A stretch of DNA of 64,000 bases, taken from positions 1,907,001 through 1,971,000 of the forward strand of contig NZ_CP032674.1 of the NCBI RefSeq assembly GCF_021730305.1. Reading direction: 5' to 3'. The notes beneath the pieces were generated by a model that was not told the origin of the DNA, did not search any database, and worked only from the letters and a program-made list of their open reading frames with translations. A program made the position numbers and the translations under genes. Shown here in pieces: positions 18,988-27,712 of this stretch (position 1 is its first letter; every line of letters starts with the position of its first letter). The DNA comes from Xanthobacter sp. YC-JY1 (GTDB lineage: Bacteria; Pseudomonadota; Alphaproteobacteria; Rhizobiales; Xanthobacteraceae).

Positions 18988-19714
18988 GATCGTGATCGTC
19001 GTGGTGATGATCGTCGTGCTCGCTGGCCGTCTTCGGTTTCGGCTTGACGAGGGAAGCCGTCAGCACGCTGCCGGCGGCGATGATGCCGTCGTCGTCCACC
19101 CCATGGCCGAGGGCCGGCCGCCGCATGCTCTTCGCCGGCAGGCCGAGCGCTTTCAGGCGATCGCGGGTGGCGACCATGTCGGCGAGGGGCACGACGGTGT
19201 CGTCCTCGCCATGGATGAACACCACCGGCGGCTGCGTGCGCGGCACGCCAACATCGCGTGCCTCGGGCAGGGCGCCGCCGAAGGCGATGATGACGGCGGG
19301 CGGCACGGCCCGGCGCAGGCCCACGTCGAGCGCCAGCATGGCCCCTTGCGAGAAGCCGACGAGGGCGAGATGGTCGCCCGGCAGGCGCCGTGCCGCCAGC
19401 ATCTCGTCGAGAAAGGCATCGAGCAGCGGCGCGCTGGCAGTAAGGCCGGCGGTGATGGCGTCAGGGGAAAAGCCCTCGCCGGGAAACCAGCGGGCGCCTG
19501 CCGACCCGGGGAAGGGCGCCTCGGCGGCGAGGAAGTCCGCCTTCGGCAGTTCGGGCGCCCAGTTCAGGGCAAGGTCGATCACCTCCTGCCCGCATCTGCC
19601 CTCGGCATGAAGCAGCACCACGAGATAGACCGGCTTGCCGCAGGAGAGCGCGGCGATCTTCGGCCCGGCAGTGATCTGCGGCGTCTCTGCCGATGCGGTT
19701 GCGCAGGCGGTCAT
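18977..19714 (-). CDS. Alpha/beta-hydrolase (YpfH-like esterase) with His/Asp-rich tail
   Basis: A 245-residue serine hydrolase of the phospholipase/carboxylesterase group. Nucleophile elbow GFSQG, acid in HGEDDTVVP and His in ALGHGVDDDG complete the triad. The start at 19714 (MTACATASAETPQ) avoids an upstream extension that is not family-like. The C-terminus carries a tail of His and Asp residues (HDDHHHDDHDHDH) beyond the catalytic domain, a probable metal-binding extension not needed for catalysis. It is the first gene of a unit with the degenerate cupin (11-base overlap). Confidence 0.8.
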   Translation of the reverse strand: MTACATASAETPQITAGPKIAALSCGKPVYLVVLLHAEGRCGQEVIDLALNWAPELPKADFLAAEAPFPGSAGARWFPGEGFSPDAITAGLTASAPLLDAFLDEMLAARRLPGDHLALVGFSQGAMLALDVGLRRAVPPAVIIAFGGALPEARDVGVPRTQPPVVFIHGEDDTVVPLADMVATRDRLKALGLPAKSMRRPALGHGVDDDGIIAAGSVLTASLVKPKPKTASEHDDHHHDDHDHDH

Positions 19715-20086
19715 TGGGCCGTCGTCCGAAGAGTGGGCCGGACCGGGGCGTGTCGGCTTTGCGACGTGGCGCCCAGCTCCTCTTCGGGCGGACAATCCTT
19801 TCGGAAAAACAAGAGCATGGCCATTCCCACCCAAGGCGCGTCCCGCGCCTCCGGCGCGCGTGATGGGGCGCGACGCAAGAACAGGGCCGGGCCGAAATCG
19901 GGCTCCGCACGCGCACGACGCGTTGCCGCTCGATCACCGCTCCGGGGAGGCGCACAATTTGGGATGCTAGATCTGTGTGCGCCTGCAATGCCGCGATGCA
20001 CAAAATGTCCGGCGAATTCATATGAATCTATAGAAACATTACTTATCAATAGCTTGCATCATGAACTGCCTTTTGCATTCTTTCCG
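19715..20086. other. Intergenic region between esterase and gntR
   Basis: A divergent gap. The first half has host-like composition with open frames that are only shadows; from about 19970 it becomes AT-richer, leading into the gntR promoter region. No gene is supported here. Confidence 0.45.
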
Positions 20087-20115
20087 TTGACAACCCATTT
20101 TTCCAGAAATAGCCT
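20087..20115 (+). promoter_or_regulatory. Possible gntR promoter
   Basis: TTGACA at 20087-20092 is a perfect -35 hexamer. Seventeen bases later is TAGCCT, a weak match to a -10 element. The start of transcription would then fall on the palindrome that follows, 40 bases before the gntR start codon. Confidence 0.4.
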
Positions 20116-20128
20116 TTTGTCCGACAAA
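20116..20128. promoter_or_regulatory. Candidate FadR-subfamily operator
   Basis: TTTGT-CCG-ACAAA is a perfect inverted repeat and fits the TNGT-N3-ACNA pattern recognised by FadR-subfamily GntR repressors. It lies 28 bases upstream of a gene for exactly such a regulator and overlaps the likely transcription start, which suggests autoregulation. I found no second copy before livG. Confidence 0.55.
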
Positions 20129-20156
20129 GCCTGCTTTTGGGGATTTTCCGCCCGCG

Positions 20157-20918
20157 ATGGAACGGTTTGACCGCATCAAGGTCCCTTCCGCCTACGAGAT
20201 GGTCGCGGAGGCCATCGAGGCCGAGATCGTGTCCGGCCGGCTGCGGCCCGGGGACGAGATCGGCACCGAGGCGGCGCTGGTGCGGCAGTTCGGGGTGAAC
20301 CGCTCCACTGTGCGCGAGGGCATCCGCGTGTTGGAGCAGGGCGGTCTCGTGCGGCGGGAGGCGAGCCGCAAGCTGTTCGTCTGCGAGCCACGGGCGGGCG
20401 GCCTCTCCACCCGCATCAGCCGCGCGCTGGTGCTGCAGGATGTGACCTTCCGCGAATTGTTCGACACCGCCATGGTGCTGGAGGTGGGGGTCGTCGAAGG
20501 CGCGGTCTTCCATGCGGACGCGGCGACGCTGGCCGCGCTGGAGCAAAATCAGGAGCGCCTTGAAGCGGCGGTGAACAATCCCGTGGTGGTGGCGGAACTG
20601 GATTCCGAGTTCCACGCTTTGCTCGCCCGCGCCTGCGGCAACCGCGTGCTGGAAATGGCGCGCGAGCCCGCCGCCTTGCTGTTCTTTCCCTCCACGGAGA
20701 TGATCTGCCGGAGGGTGCCCGAGGGGGCCGGGCGCATGGCGCAGGCGCACCGTTTCATCATCGATGCCGTCAAGGCCCGCGACCTCGAACTCTCCCGCAC
20801 CTGGATGCGCCGGCATCTGGTGGACTGGCGCAAGGGCTTCGTGCGGGCTGGCCGGGAGATCGACGAGCCGGTGGAGCGCATCTTCGCGCGCTACGCTTTG
20901 AGCAAGTCGCAGAGTTGA
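20157..20918 (+). CDS. GntR-family regulator, FadR/FCD subfamily
   Basis: A 253-residue repressor. The N-terminal winged helix-turn-helix (residues about 12-75) has the family signature GRLRPGDEIGTEAALVRQFG followed by NRSTVREGIRVLEQGGLVRR. The C-terminal helical FCD domain contains the metal-ligand pattern DSEFHALLARACGN and the later AHRFIIDAVKARD. These domains bind organic acids or acyl-CoAs. It directly precedes the Liv-type importer and acyl-CoA genes on the same strand (126-base gap), so it probably represses that operon until the imported acid or its CoA ester is present. Confidence 0.88.
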   Translation: MERFDRIKVPSAYEMVAEAIEAEIVSGRLRPGDEIGTEAALVRQFGVNRSTVREGIRVLEQGGLVRREASRKLFVCEPRAGGLSTRISRALVLQDVTFRELFDTAMVLEVGVVEGAVFHADAATLAALEQNQERLEAAVNNPVVVAELDSEFHALLARACGNRVLEMAREPAALLFFPSTEMICRRVPEGAGRMAQAHRFIIDAVKARDLELSRTWMRRHLVDWRKGFVRAGREIDEPVERIFARYALSKSQS

Positions 20919-21044
20919 AGTGAAGTAAAGCCAAGATGATCGCCGGAAAACCGGCGGCTTTGGAGGGAATGCCTTGGAACACGTCAACTCGGTCCATGGG
21001 GCCGGGCGGCGCGCGTGCGCCGGCTCGCGGCCGGGGAGGGGGGC

Positions 21045-21899
21045 ATGAGCACCTCTTCCAGCCCGGTGGAAACATCCGCGCCTGTCGCCGCGCATCTGGC
21101 GGTGGATGGCCTCGGCCTGTGGTTCGGCGGGCTGAAGGCGCTCACCGATGTGTCCTTCGAGGTGAAGCCCGGCACCATCACCGCCCTCATCGGCCCGAAC
21201 GGCGCCGGCAAGACCTCGCTATTCAACTGCATTTCCGGCTTCTACCGCCCGCGCGCCGGTTCCATCCGCCTCGATGGCGTGGACATCACCCGCACGCACC
21301 CGCCGGAGCGGGCGAAGGCAGGGCTGGCGCGCACCTTCCAGAACATCGCGCTCTTCAAGGGCATGACCGTGCTCGACAACATCAAGCTCGGCCGGCACGC
21401 CCACATGAAGACCAACCTCTTGCAGGCGCTCACCTATTGGGGTGCCGCCCGGGCCGAGGAGATGGAGCTGCGCGCCGAGGTGGAGCGCCAGATCATCGAT
21501 TTCCTCGAGATCGACCACATCCGCAACAAGCCCGTCGCCTCCCTCTCCTACGGCCTCCAGAAGCGCGTGGAGCTGGCCCGCGCCCTCGCCATGCGTCCCC
21601 GCCTCCTCATGCTGGACGAGCCCGTCGCCGGCATGAACCGGGAAGAGACCGAGGACATGGCCCGCTTCATCCTCGACGTGAAGGAGGAGTGGGGCATCTC
21701 CATCCTCATGGTCGAGCACGACATGGCGATGGTCATGGATATCTCCGACCATGTGGTGGTGCTCAATTTCGGCAAGGTGATCGCCCAGGGGCTGCCCGCC
21801 GAAGTGCAGGGCAATCCGGAGGTCGCCGCCGCCTATCTCGGTTCCGGCGATCCCGCCGAGCTGATGCGGCGCCTCTCGGGCGTGGGGGAGGCGGCCTGA
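21045..21899 (+). CDS. livG: Branched-chain-type ABC transporter ATPase (LivG)
   Basis: A 284-residue ATP-binding subunit of a HAAT-family importer. Walker A GPNGAGKTS, the Q-loop region LARTFQNIALF, signature LSYGLQKRVELARAL and Walker B LLMLDEPVAGM are present, followed by VEHDMAMVMDISD. The signature reads LSYGL rather than LSGGQ, as is common in this subgroup. ATG 21045 follows GGGGAGGGGGG. It is the first gene of the operon, and its stop shares one base with the livH start. Confidence 0.9.
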   Translation: MSTSSSPVETSAPVAAHLAVDGLGLWFGGLKALTDVSFEVKPGTITALIGPNGAGKTSLFNCISGFYRPRAGSIRLDGVDITRTHPPERAKAGLARTFQNIALFKGMTVLDNIKLGRHAHMKTNLLQALTYWGAARAEEMELRAEVERQIIDFLEIDHIRNKPVASLSYGLQKRVELARALAMRPRLLMLDEPVAGMNREETEDMARFILDVKEEWGISILMVEHDMAMVMDISDHVVVLNFGKVIAQGLPAEVQGNPEVAAAYLGSGDPAELMRRLSGVGEAA

Positions 21900-22777
21900 T
21901 GGATTGGCTCTTCTTCACCGAGGTGACGCTGGCGGGGCTCGGCTCCGGCGCGTTGCTGTCGCTCACCGCTCTGTCGTTCGTGCTGATCTACAAGGCGACG
22001 CGCGTCATCAATCTCGCGGTGGGCGAGATATTGATGCTGGGCGGCTATCTCTTCTTCGCCTTCGTCACGGCCTTCGGGCTTGCCACATGGCTCGCCATTC
22101 CGCTGGCCATCGCCGGCGGCGCCCTGTTCGGCTTCGTGGTGGAGCGCACGCTCATCCGGCCCATGCTGGGCGAAAGCTCCATCTCCGTGCTGATGCTCAC
22201 CGTGGGGCTCGGGTCCGTGCTCATCGGCGCCACGGAGCTGATCTGGAACACCGATCCGCGGGCCCTGCCGGACTTCATGGGGCAGACGCCGGTGTTCATC
22301 GGCGAGGCCTATGTCTCGCGCAAGATCGCCATCGGCTTCGTGGTGTCGGCGCTGGTGATCGCCCTGTTCCTGCTGCTGTTCCGCTTCTGGCGTGGCGGCG
22401 TCGCCCTGCGCGCCACGGCGACCGACCAGGCGGCGGCCTATTCCTGCGGCATCAACGTGCCGGCCGTGTTCTCGCTGGCCTGGATGGTGGCCTGCGCCAC
22501 CGCCGCCGGGGCGGGGCTGCTGGTGGGGGCCATCGGCGGCATTTCGCCCACCATGGGCGTGTTCGGCCTCTCGGCGCTGGTGGTGGTCATCATCGGCGGG
22601 CTGGACAGCGTGCTCGGCGCGCTCATCGGCGGCATCCTCATCGGCCTCGTGGAGGCCTGGGCCGGCACCTTCCTCGGCGGCGAGTACAAGCTCGTCACCA
22701 CCTTCTCCATCCTCATCGCGGCGCTGATGATCCGGCCCTACGGCCTGTTCGGCACCGTGGAGATCGAGCGGCTCTGA
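21899..22777 (+). CDS. livH: Branched-chain-type ABC transporter permease (LivH)
   Basis: A 292-residue inner-membrane permease with about eight hydrophobic helices. The family's EAA-like segment is visible as ALRATATDQAAAYSCGINV, followed by IGGISPTMGVFGLSALVVV and IIGGLDSVLGALIGGILIG. It starts at ATG 21899 (MDWLFFTEVTLAGLGSG), sharing a base with the livG stop, and ends sharing a base with the livM start; all three genes are translationally coupled. Confidence 0.9.
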   Translation: MDWLFFTEVTLAGLGSGALLSLTALSFVLIYKATRVINLAVGEILMLGGYLFFAFVTAFGLATWLAIPLAIAGGALFGFVVERTLIRPMLGESSISVLMLTVGLGSVLIGATELIWNTDPRALPDFMGQTPVFIGEAYVSRKIAIGFVVSALVIALFLLLFRFWRGGVALRATATDQAAAYSCGINVPAVFSLAWMVACATAAGAGLLVGAIGGISPTMGVFGLSALVVVIIGGLDSVLGALIGGILIGLVEAWAGTFLGGEYKLVTTFSILIAALMIRPYGLFGTVEIERL

Positions 22778-23820
22778 TGCGCATCGCAACCGCCAAGGAA
22801 ACCTACATCGCCGACGAGGGGCTGCTCGTCACCGCCACGCAACGCGCGTGGATGGGCGTGCTCCTCGCCATGCTTGTGCTCGCGCCCTTCATGCTCAACC
22901 AATACTGGTTGTATCTGGCCTGCCTCGTCGCCATCAACGTGGCGAGCGCCACGGGGCTGAACATCCTCACCGGCTATACCGGCCTCGTCAGCCTCGGGCA
23001 GGCGGCCTTCATGGCGGTGGGGGCCTATACGGTCGCCTTCTTCGAGGGGCAGGTGGGCACGCCCTTCCTCCTCAACATCCTCGCCGCCGGCCTCGTGTCC
23101 GCTTTGGTGGGCGTGCTGGTGGGCATTCCGAGCCTGCGGGTGAAGGGGCTGTACCTCGCCATCGCCACCATCGCGGCCTCGGTGATCCTGCATTTCGTCT
23201 TCACCCACTGGGTCTCGGTGACGGGCGGTGTGCGCGGCATCAATGTCGCGCCGGCACGGTTCTTCGGGCTGGAACTGGCGAGCCCGTTCGCGCTCTATTT
23301 CGTCATCGTGCCCATCACCTGCCTGATGGTGCTGGGCGCGGCGAACCTGTTCCGCACGCGCATCGGCCGCGCCTTCATCGCCATCCGCGACCGGGACATC
23401 TCGGCCGAGGTGCTGGGCATTCCGCTGCTGCGCTACAAGCTCATGAGCTTCGCCCTCTCCTCCTTCTATGCGGGCGTGGCGGGCGGCATGTGGGCCTATT
23501 TCTTCCGCGTGGTGACGCCGGAAAGCTTCCCCTTCGCCACCTCCATCTTCTTCCTCGCCGCGGTCATCGTGGGCGGGCTCGGCACCATCATCGGCTCGGT
23601 GCTGGGCGCGGCCTTCATGACGCTGGTGCCGGAGCTGCTGAAGTATGTGGTGGATTGGCTCGCGCCCATCTTCCCCAATGCCGGCGCCGCGCTCTCGCCG
23701 GTGCGCACCATCGTGTTCGGGGCGCTCATCATCCTGTTTCTCGTATTCGAGCCGCATGGACTTGCAGAAATGGTGCGCCGTGCGCGCCGCTTCTTCCATC
23801 TGTGGCCGTTCCGGACGTGA
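22777..23820 (+). CDS. livM: Branched-chain-type ABC transporter permease (LivM)
   Basis: A 347-residue second permease subunit with about nine to ten hydrophobic helices. LivM hallmarks are NILTGYTGLVSLGQAAFMAVG near the start and the cytoplasmic loop AFIAIRDRDISAEVLGI. The ATG at 22777 overlaps the livH stop (TGATG). It forms the translocation channel with LivH. Confidence 0.9.
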   Translation: MRIATAKETYIADEGLLVTATQRAWMGVLLAMLVLAPFMLNQYWLYLACLVAINVASATGLNILTGYTGLVSLGQAAFMAVGAYTVAFFEGQVGTPFLLNILAAGLVSALVGVLVGIPSLRVKGLYLAIATIAASVILHFVFTHWVSVTGGVRGINVAPARFFGLELASPFALYFVIVPITCLMVLGAANLFRTRIGRAFIAIRDRDISAEVLGIPLLRYKLMSFALSSFYAGVAGGMWAYFFRVVTPESFPFATSIFFLAAVIVGGLGTIIGSVLGAAFMTLVPELLKYVVDWLAPIFPNAGAALSPVRTIVFGALIILFLVFEPHGLAEMVRRARRFFHLWPFRT

Positions 23821-23863
23821 CGAAAGACAAGACGAAGTAAAAATCCCAAGGGAGCAAACGCCA

Positions 23864-25045
23864 ATGACCAGTCTCAACAGACGCCAGATCATGGGCCTCG
23901 CCGCCGGCGCCGGCCTTGCCTCGGCCTTTCCGGGCTTCACCGCCTACGCGCAGGAGAAGGAGATCGTCATCGGCGGGTCCATCCCGCTCACCGGCGTGTT
24001 CGCCTTCGCCGGTGTCGCCATCGAGGCCGGGATGTCCGATTATGTGAAGCTCACCAACGAGGCGGGCGGCATCGCCGGGCGCAAGCTGCGCCTCGCCTAT
24101 GAGGACACCGCCTACAAGGTGGATACCTCGGTGGCGGTGTTCAACAAGCTCACCACCCAGAACGACATCCATCTCTATTATGGCGACAGCACCGGTTTCG
24201 CCAAGACCATCAACGAGGAGCTGAACCGCCGCGGCACCATCCTCATGGCCGGCGCCTCCTTCGGCAGCGAGCTGAACAATCCCGAGAAGTATCCGTTCCA
24301 GTTCATGGCCGGGCCGGACTATGTGGAAATGTTCGCCATCCTGCTCGAATACATCGCCAAGGCGCAGCCGGGGGCGAAGCTCGTCTTCGTGAATTCGGAC
24401 ACCGAGTTCGGCCGCGATCCCATCGAGGCGAGCGTGAAGCGGGCGAAGGAGATGGGCCTCGACGTGGTGGCGCAGATCGTCACGCCGCCCACCGCGGTGG
24501 ACGTGTCGACCGAGGTGCTGAAGCTGCGCCGCGCCAATCCGGACTTCACCATCTTCCACGGCTACGTGCTGGCGCCGCTGCCGGAATTCATGTCGCAGGC
24601 CAAGCAGCTCGGGCTCAAGACCAAGTTCATGGGCACCTTCTGGTCCATGGACAACTCGCTCTGGGCCAATGTGGGCGCCCCGGCGGACGGCTTCATGGGC
24701 GTGATGCCGTATCGCTACTATTACGACACCTCGCCCGACGCGCCGATCCTTGAGAAGATCCGCAAGCTGCGCCCCACCTATCAGGCGACGGGCTACATGC
24801 AGGGCTTCCTCACCGCCATGCTCATGGGCGAGGCGGCCAAGCGCACGCTGGCGGCGGGCAAGGAGCTGAACGGCAAGACCCTCAAGGCCGCGCTCAATTC
24901 CATCAAGGACTTCGACACCGGCGGCATCATCGGCGTGCCGATCTCGGTGCCCGGAAACTCCGTCCCCGTCGGCCGCATCTACCAGTTCAACGCCGCCGAC
25001 AAGCAGATGAAGCCGGCGTCCGACTGGATCAGCCTGAAGAAGTGA
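23864..25045 (+). CDS. ABC transporter substrate-binding protein (LivK-like)
   Basis: A 393-residue periplasmic binding protein of the type 1 (leucine-binding) fold. The signal sequence starts MTSLNRRQIMGLAAGAG and ends near AYAQ; the twin Arg before a hydrophobic core suggests Tat export. The mature domain begins IVIGGSIPLTGVFAFAG, a LivJ/K-type opening. AAGGGAG lies nine bases before the ATG. The ligand cannot be read from sequence; the acyl-CoA ligase and beta-oxidation genes downstream suggest an organic acid rather than an amino acid. Its stop overlaps the livF start. Confidence 0.88.
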   Translation: MTSLNRRQIMGLAAGAGLASAFPGFTAYAQEKEIVIGGSIPLTGVFAFAGVAIEAGMSDYVKLTNEAGGIAGRKLRLAYEDTAYKVDTSVAVFNKLTTQNDIHLYYGDSTGFAKTINEELNRRGTILMAGASFGSELNNPEKYPFQFMAGPDYVEMFAILLEYIAKAQPGAKLVFVNSDTEFGRDPIEASVKRAKEMGLDVVAQIVTPPTAVDVSTEVLKLRRANPDFTIFHGYVLAPLPEFMSQAKQLGLKTKFMGTFWSMDNSLWANVGAPADGFMGVMPYRYYYDTSPDAPILEKIRKLRPTYQATGYMQGFLTAMLMGEAAKRTLAAGKELNGKTLKAALNSIKDFDTGGIIGVPISVPGNSVPVGRIYQFNAADKQMKPASDWISLKK

Positions 25046-25872
25046 TGGCGATGACCGCGCACGCCATACTCGACATCTCCAACATCGAGGTCGTCTACAA
25101 CAAGACGATCCAGGTGCTGCGCGGCCTGTCGCTGAAGGTGGAGGCCGGAAAGGTGGTGGCGCTGCTGGGCTCCAACGGCGCCGGCAAGTCCACCACCCTC
25201 AAGGCGGTCTCCGGCCTTCTCGCGCTGGAGGACGGCGACGTCACCTCCGGCGCCATCACCTTCGACGGCGCGCCGAGCGGCGCGCTGAAGCCGCACGACC
25301 TCGTGCGCCGCGGCCTGTTCCATGTGATGGAGGGGCGGCGCATCTTCGAGGATCTCACGGTGGAGGAGAACCTCGTCGCCGCCACCTATGCGCTCACCGG
25401 GCGCAAGGCCAGTTCCGGCAGGGCATCCTCGTCCTTCGATGCGGTCTACGAATACTTCCCCCGCCTGCACGAGCGCCGCAATGGTCGCGCCGGCTATCTC
25501 TCCGGCGGTGAGCAGCAGATGCTGGCCATCGGCCGCGCGCTGGTGGCGGAGCCGAAGCTGATCCTGCTGGACGAGCCCTCCCTCGGGCTCTCGCCCAAGC
25601 TGGTGGAGGAGATCTTCACCATCATCGCCCGCATCAATCGCGAGCGGGGCGTCTCCATGCTGCTGGTGGAGCAGAATGCGGCGGTGGCGCTCGCCGTCTC
25701 CCACTATGGTTACATCATGGAGACCGGCAAGATCGTGCTGGACGGCCCCACCGAGCGACTGATGGCGGACCAGGACGTGCGCGAATTCTACCTCGGCATG
25801 GCCGGGGAGGCGGGGGCGAAAAGCTACCGCGACATCAAGCACTACAAGCGCCGCAAGCGCTGGCTTTCGTGA
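25045..25872 (+). CDS. livF: Branched-chain-type ABC transporter ATPase (LivF) with basic tail
   Basis: A 275-residue second ATPase. Walker A GSNGAGKST, signature YLSGGEQQMLAIGRAL and Walker B LILLDEPSLGL are intact. The C-terminus extends past the normal end of LivF with a strongly basic tail, SYRDIKHYKRRKRWLS. The ATG at 25045 overlaps the binding-protein stop (TGATG); an in-frame ATG two codons later is the alternative. The ligase gene follows after 10 bases, so transport and CoA activation are probably made together. Confidence 0.9.
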   Translation: MAMTAHAILDISNIEVVYNKTIQVLRGLSLKVEAGKVVALLGSNGAGKSTTLKAVSGLLALEDGDVTSGAITFDGAPSGALKPHDLVRRGLFHVMEGRRIFEDLTVEENLVAATYALTGRKASSGRASSSFDAVYEYFPRLHERRNGRAGYLSGGEQQMLAIGRALVAEPKLILLDEPSLGLSPKLVEEIFTIIARINRERGVSMLLVEQNAAVALAVSHYGYIMETGKIVLDGPTERLMADQDVREFYLGMAGEAGAKSYRDIKHYKRRKRWLS

Positions 25873-25882
25873 GCGCGCGACC

Positions 25883-27688
25883 ATGACCGCATTTGGCTTT
25901 CCCGACCTCACCCTGCCGCAGATGCTGCGCCTCAACGCGCAGCGCATCGGCGCGCGCACCGCCATTCGCCAGAAGGATTTCGGCATCTGGAACCCGGTGT
26001 CGTGGCAGGCCTATTTCGAGCGCGCCGCCCTCGCCGGGCATGGCCTTCGTGCCCTCGGTCTGCCCGAGGGCGGGCATGTGGCGGTGCTCTCGGAAAACCG
26101 CATCGAATGGGTGCTGACGCAGCTCGGCGCCGGCCTCCTCGGCGCGGTGACGGTGGGCGTCTATCCCACCAGCCCGGCCAATGAGGTTGCCTATGTGCTC
26201 GGCCACGCGGAGGCGGAGATCGTCGTCTGCGAGGACCAGGAGCAGGTGGACAAGGTGCTGGAGCGGCGGGCGGAGCTTCCGAAGCTCCGGCGCATCGTGG
26301 TGGTGGAGAAGAAGGGCCTGCGCACCTATACGGGCGGCGAGGTCATCGCCTTCGACGCGATGATCGAGATGGGCGCCGCCCACCGCGCCGCCCAGCCCTG
26401 GATCATCGAGGAGGCTCTGGCGCGCCAGTCCCTCTCCGATGTGGCGCTGATGATCTACACCTCGGGCTCCACCGGAAAGCCCAAGGGCGCGATGCTCACC
26501 TATCGCAACCTGCGCGCCGAGGCGATCGCGCTGTCCGAGCGGCTGGGGCTCGACGAGACCACCACCCACGTCTCTTACCTGCCGCTCTGCCACGTGGCCG
26601 AGCAGATGCTCACCACCATGGCGCCCATCTATCTGGGGTCGCAGGTCAATTTCGGCGAGAGCATCCGCACCATCCAGGAGGATCTGCGGGAGGTCGCGCC
26701 CTCCATGTTCCTCGGCGTGCCGCGCATCTGGGAGAAGCTGGCCGCCTCCATCACCATCAAGATGATGGAAGCGGGCGGCCTGCGCCGCGCGCTCTACGAA
26801 CGCCTCGTGAAGGTGTGCGAGCCGTTCGCCGAGAAGCATCCCTCGGCGCGGACGTTGAAGGAGCGCGCGCTCTTCTTCATTGCCTACCTGCTCTACTTCC
26901 GCGCGCTGCAGAATTTCATCGGCCTCCGGCGCGCGAAGGTGGCGATGACCGGTGCGGCGCCCATCTCTCCCAACATCGTGCGCTTCTTCCGCACCCTTGG
27001 CGTGCCCCTGGTGGAGGTCTACGGCGCAACCGAGACCACCGGCATGTGCACTGGCCAGAGGCTCGACGACCTGCGCCCGGGCTGCGTCGGCCCGGCTGCG
27101 GAGGGCGTCGAGGTGAAGCTCGGCCCGCACAACGAACTGCTGGTGAAGGGCGACCTCGTCTTCGCCGGCTACTATCGCAACGAGGAGGCGACGGCCGCAG
27201 CGCTGCGCGACGGCTGGCTCCACACCGGCGATGTGGTGGAGATGGTCGGCGATCAGGTGAAGATCGTCGATCGCCTCAAGGACATCATGATTACGGCGGG
27301 CGGCAAGAATTTGAGCCCATCGGAGATCGAGAACGTCGCCAAGTCCTCCGTCTTCATCAAGGAATGCATCGTCATCGGCGAGGCACGCAAATATGTCTCC
27401 GCCCTCATCCAGATCGATTTCGAGACGGTGGGCAAATGGGCGGAGGAGAAGTCGCTGGCCTACACCAATTTCCGCAACCTCGTCGAAAATCCGCAAGTGC
27501 GCGCGCTGATCGAGGGCGAGGTCGCCAAGGCCAATGCGGAGCTGGCGCAGGTCTCCCACATCCGCCGCTTCCACCTCCTCACCAAGGAGCTGGACCACGA
27601 CGACGACGAGGTGACGGCGACCATGAAGATCCGCCGCTCCAACATCCAGAAGAAATACGCCACCGAGATCGAAGGCCTCTACGCCTGA
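25883..27688 (+). CDS. AMP-forming acyl-CoA synthetase (FadD15/FACS type)
   Basis: A 601-residue acid:CoA ligase of the long-chain/bubblegum-like branch. The AMP-binding motif [14 protein letters not shown] and the later GATETTGMCTGQ (A5), then HTGDVVEMVGDQVKIVDRLKD (A8 region) are visible. The C-terminal domain has the catalytic Lys region AGGKNLSPSEIEN. It activates the imported acid to its CoA ester for beta-oxidation. It lies between livF and a thiolase. The specificity (fatty, aromatic or terpenoid acid) is not decidable by eye. Confidence 0.88.
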   Translation: MTAFGFPDLTLPQMLRLNAQRIGARTAIRQKDFGIWNPVSWQAYFERAALAGHGLRALGLPEGGHVAVLSENRIEWVLTQLGAGLLGAVTVGVYPTSPANEVAYVLGHAEAEIVVCEDQEQVDKVLERRAELPKLRRIVVVEKKGLRTYTGGEVIAFDAMIEMGAAHRAAQPWIIEEALARQSLSDVALMIYTSGSTGKPKGAMLTYRNLRAEAIALSERLGLDETTTHVSYLPLCHVAEQMLTTMAPIYLGSQVNFGESIRTIQEDLREVAPSMFLGVPRIWEKLAASITIKMMEAGGLRRALYERLVKVCEPFAEKHPSARTLKERALFFIAYLLYFRALQNFIGLRRAKVAMTGAAPISPNIVRFFRTLGVPLVEVYGATETTGMCTGQRLDDLRPGCVGPAAEGVEVKLGPHNELLVKGDLVFAGYYRNEEATAAALRDGWLHTGDVVEMVGDQVKIVDRLKDIMITAGGKNLSPSEIENVAKSSVFIKECIVIGEARKYVSALIQIDFETVGKWAEEKSLAYTNFRNLVENPQVRALIEGEVAKANAELAQVSHIRRFHLLTKELDHDDDEVTATMKIRRSNIQKKYATEIEGLYA

Positions 27689-27712
27689 GCGGCACGGCTG
27701 CAAGGACCCTCC

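Noticed and set aside
19805-20150. A possible protein-coding gene between the esterase and gntR
   Set aside because: The plus-strand frame here is an Arg/Ser-rich shadow that continues into AT-rich promoter DNA, with no ribosome binding site or family resemblance.
20941-20956. Hairpin CGCCGG-AAAA-CCGGCG as a terminator of gntR
   Set aside because: The 6-bp stem is followed by GCTTTGG, without a U tract; read-through into the liv operon is likely, and the hairpin could equally be incidental.
20936-21898. Upstream extension of livH to a 613-residue protein
   Set aside because: The extension only reads livG in another frame; livH starts naturally at the TGATG junction.
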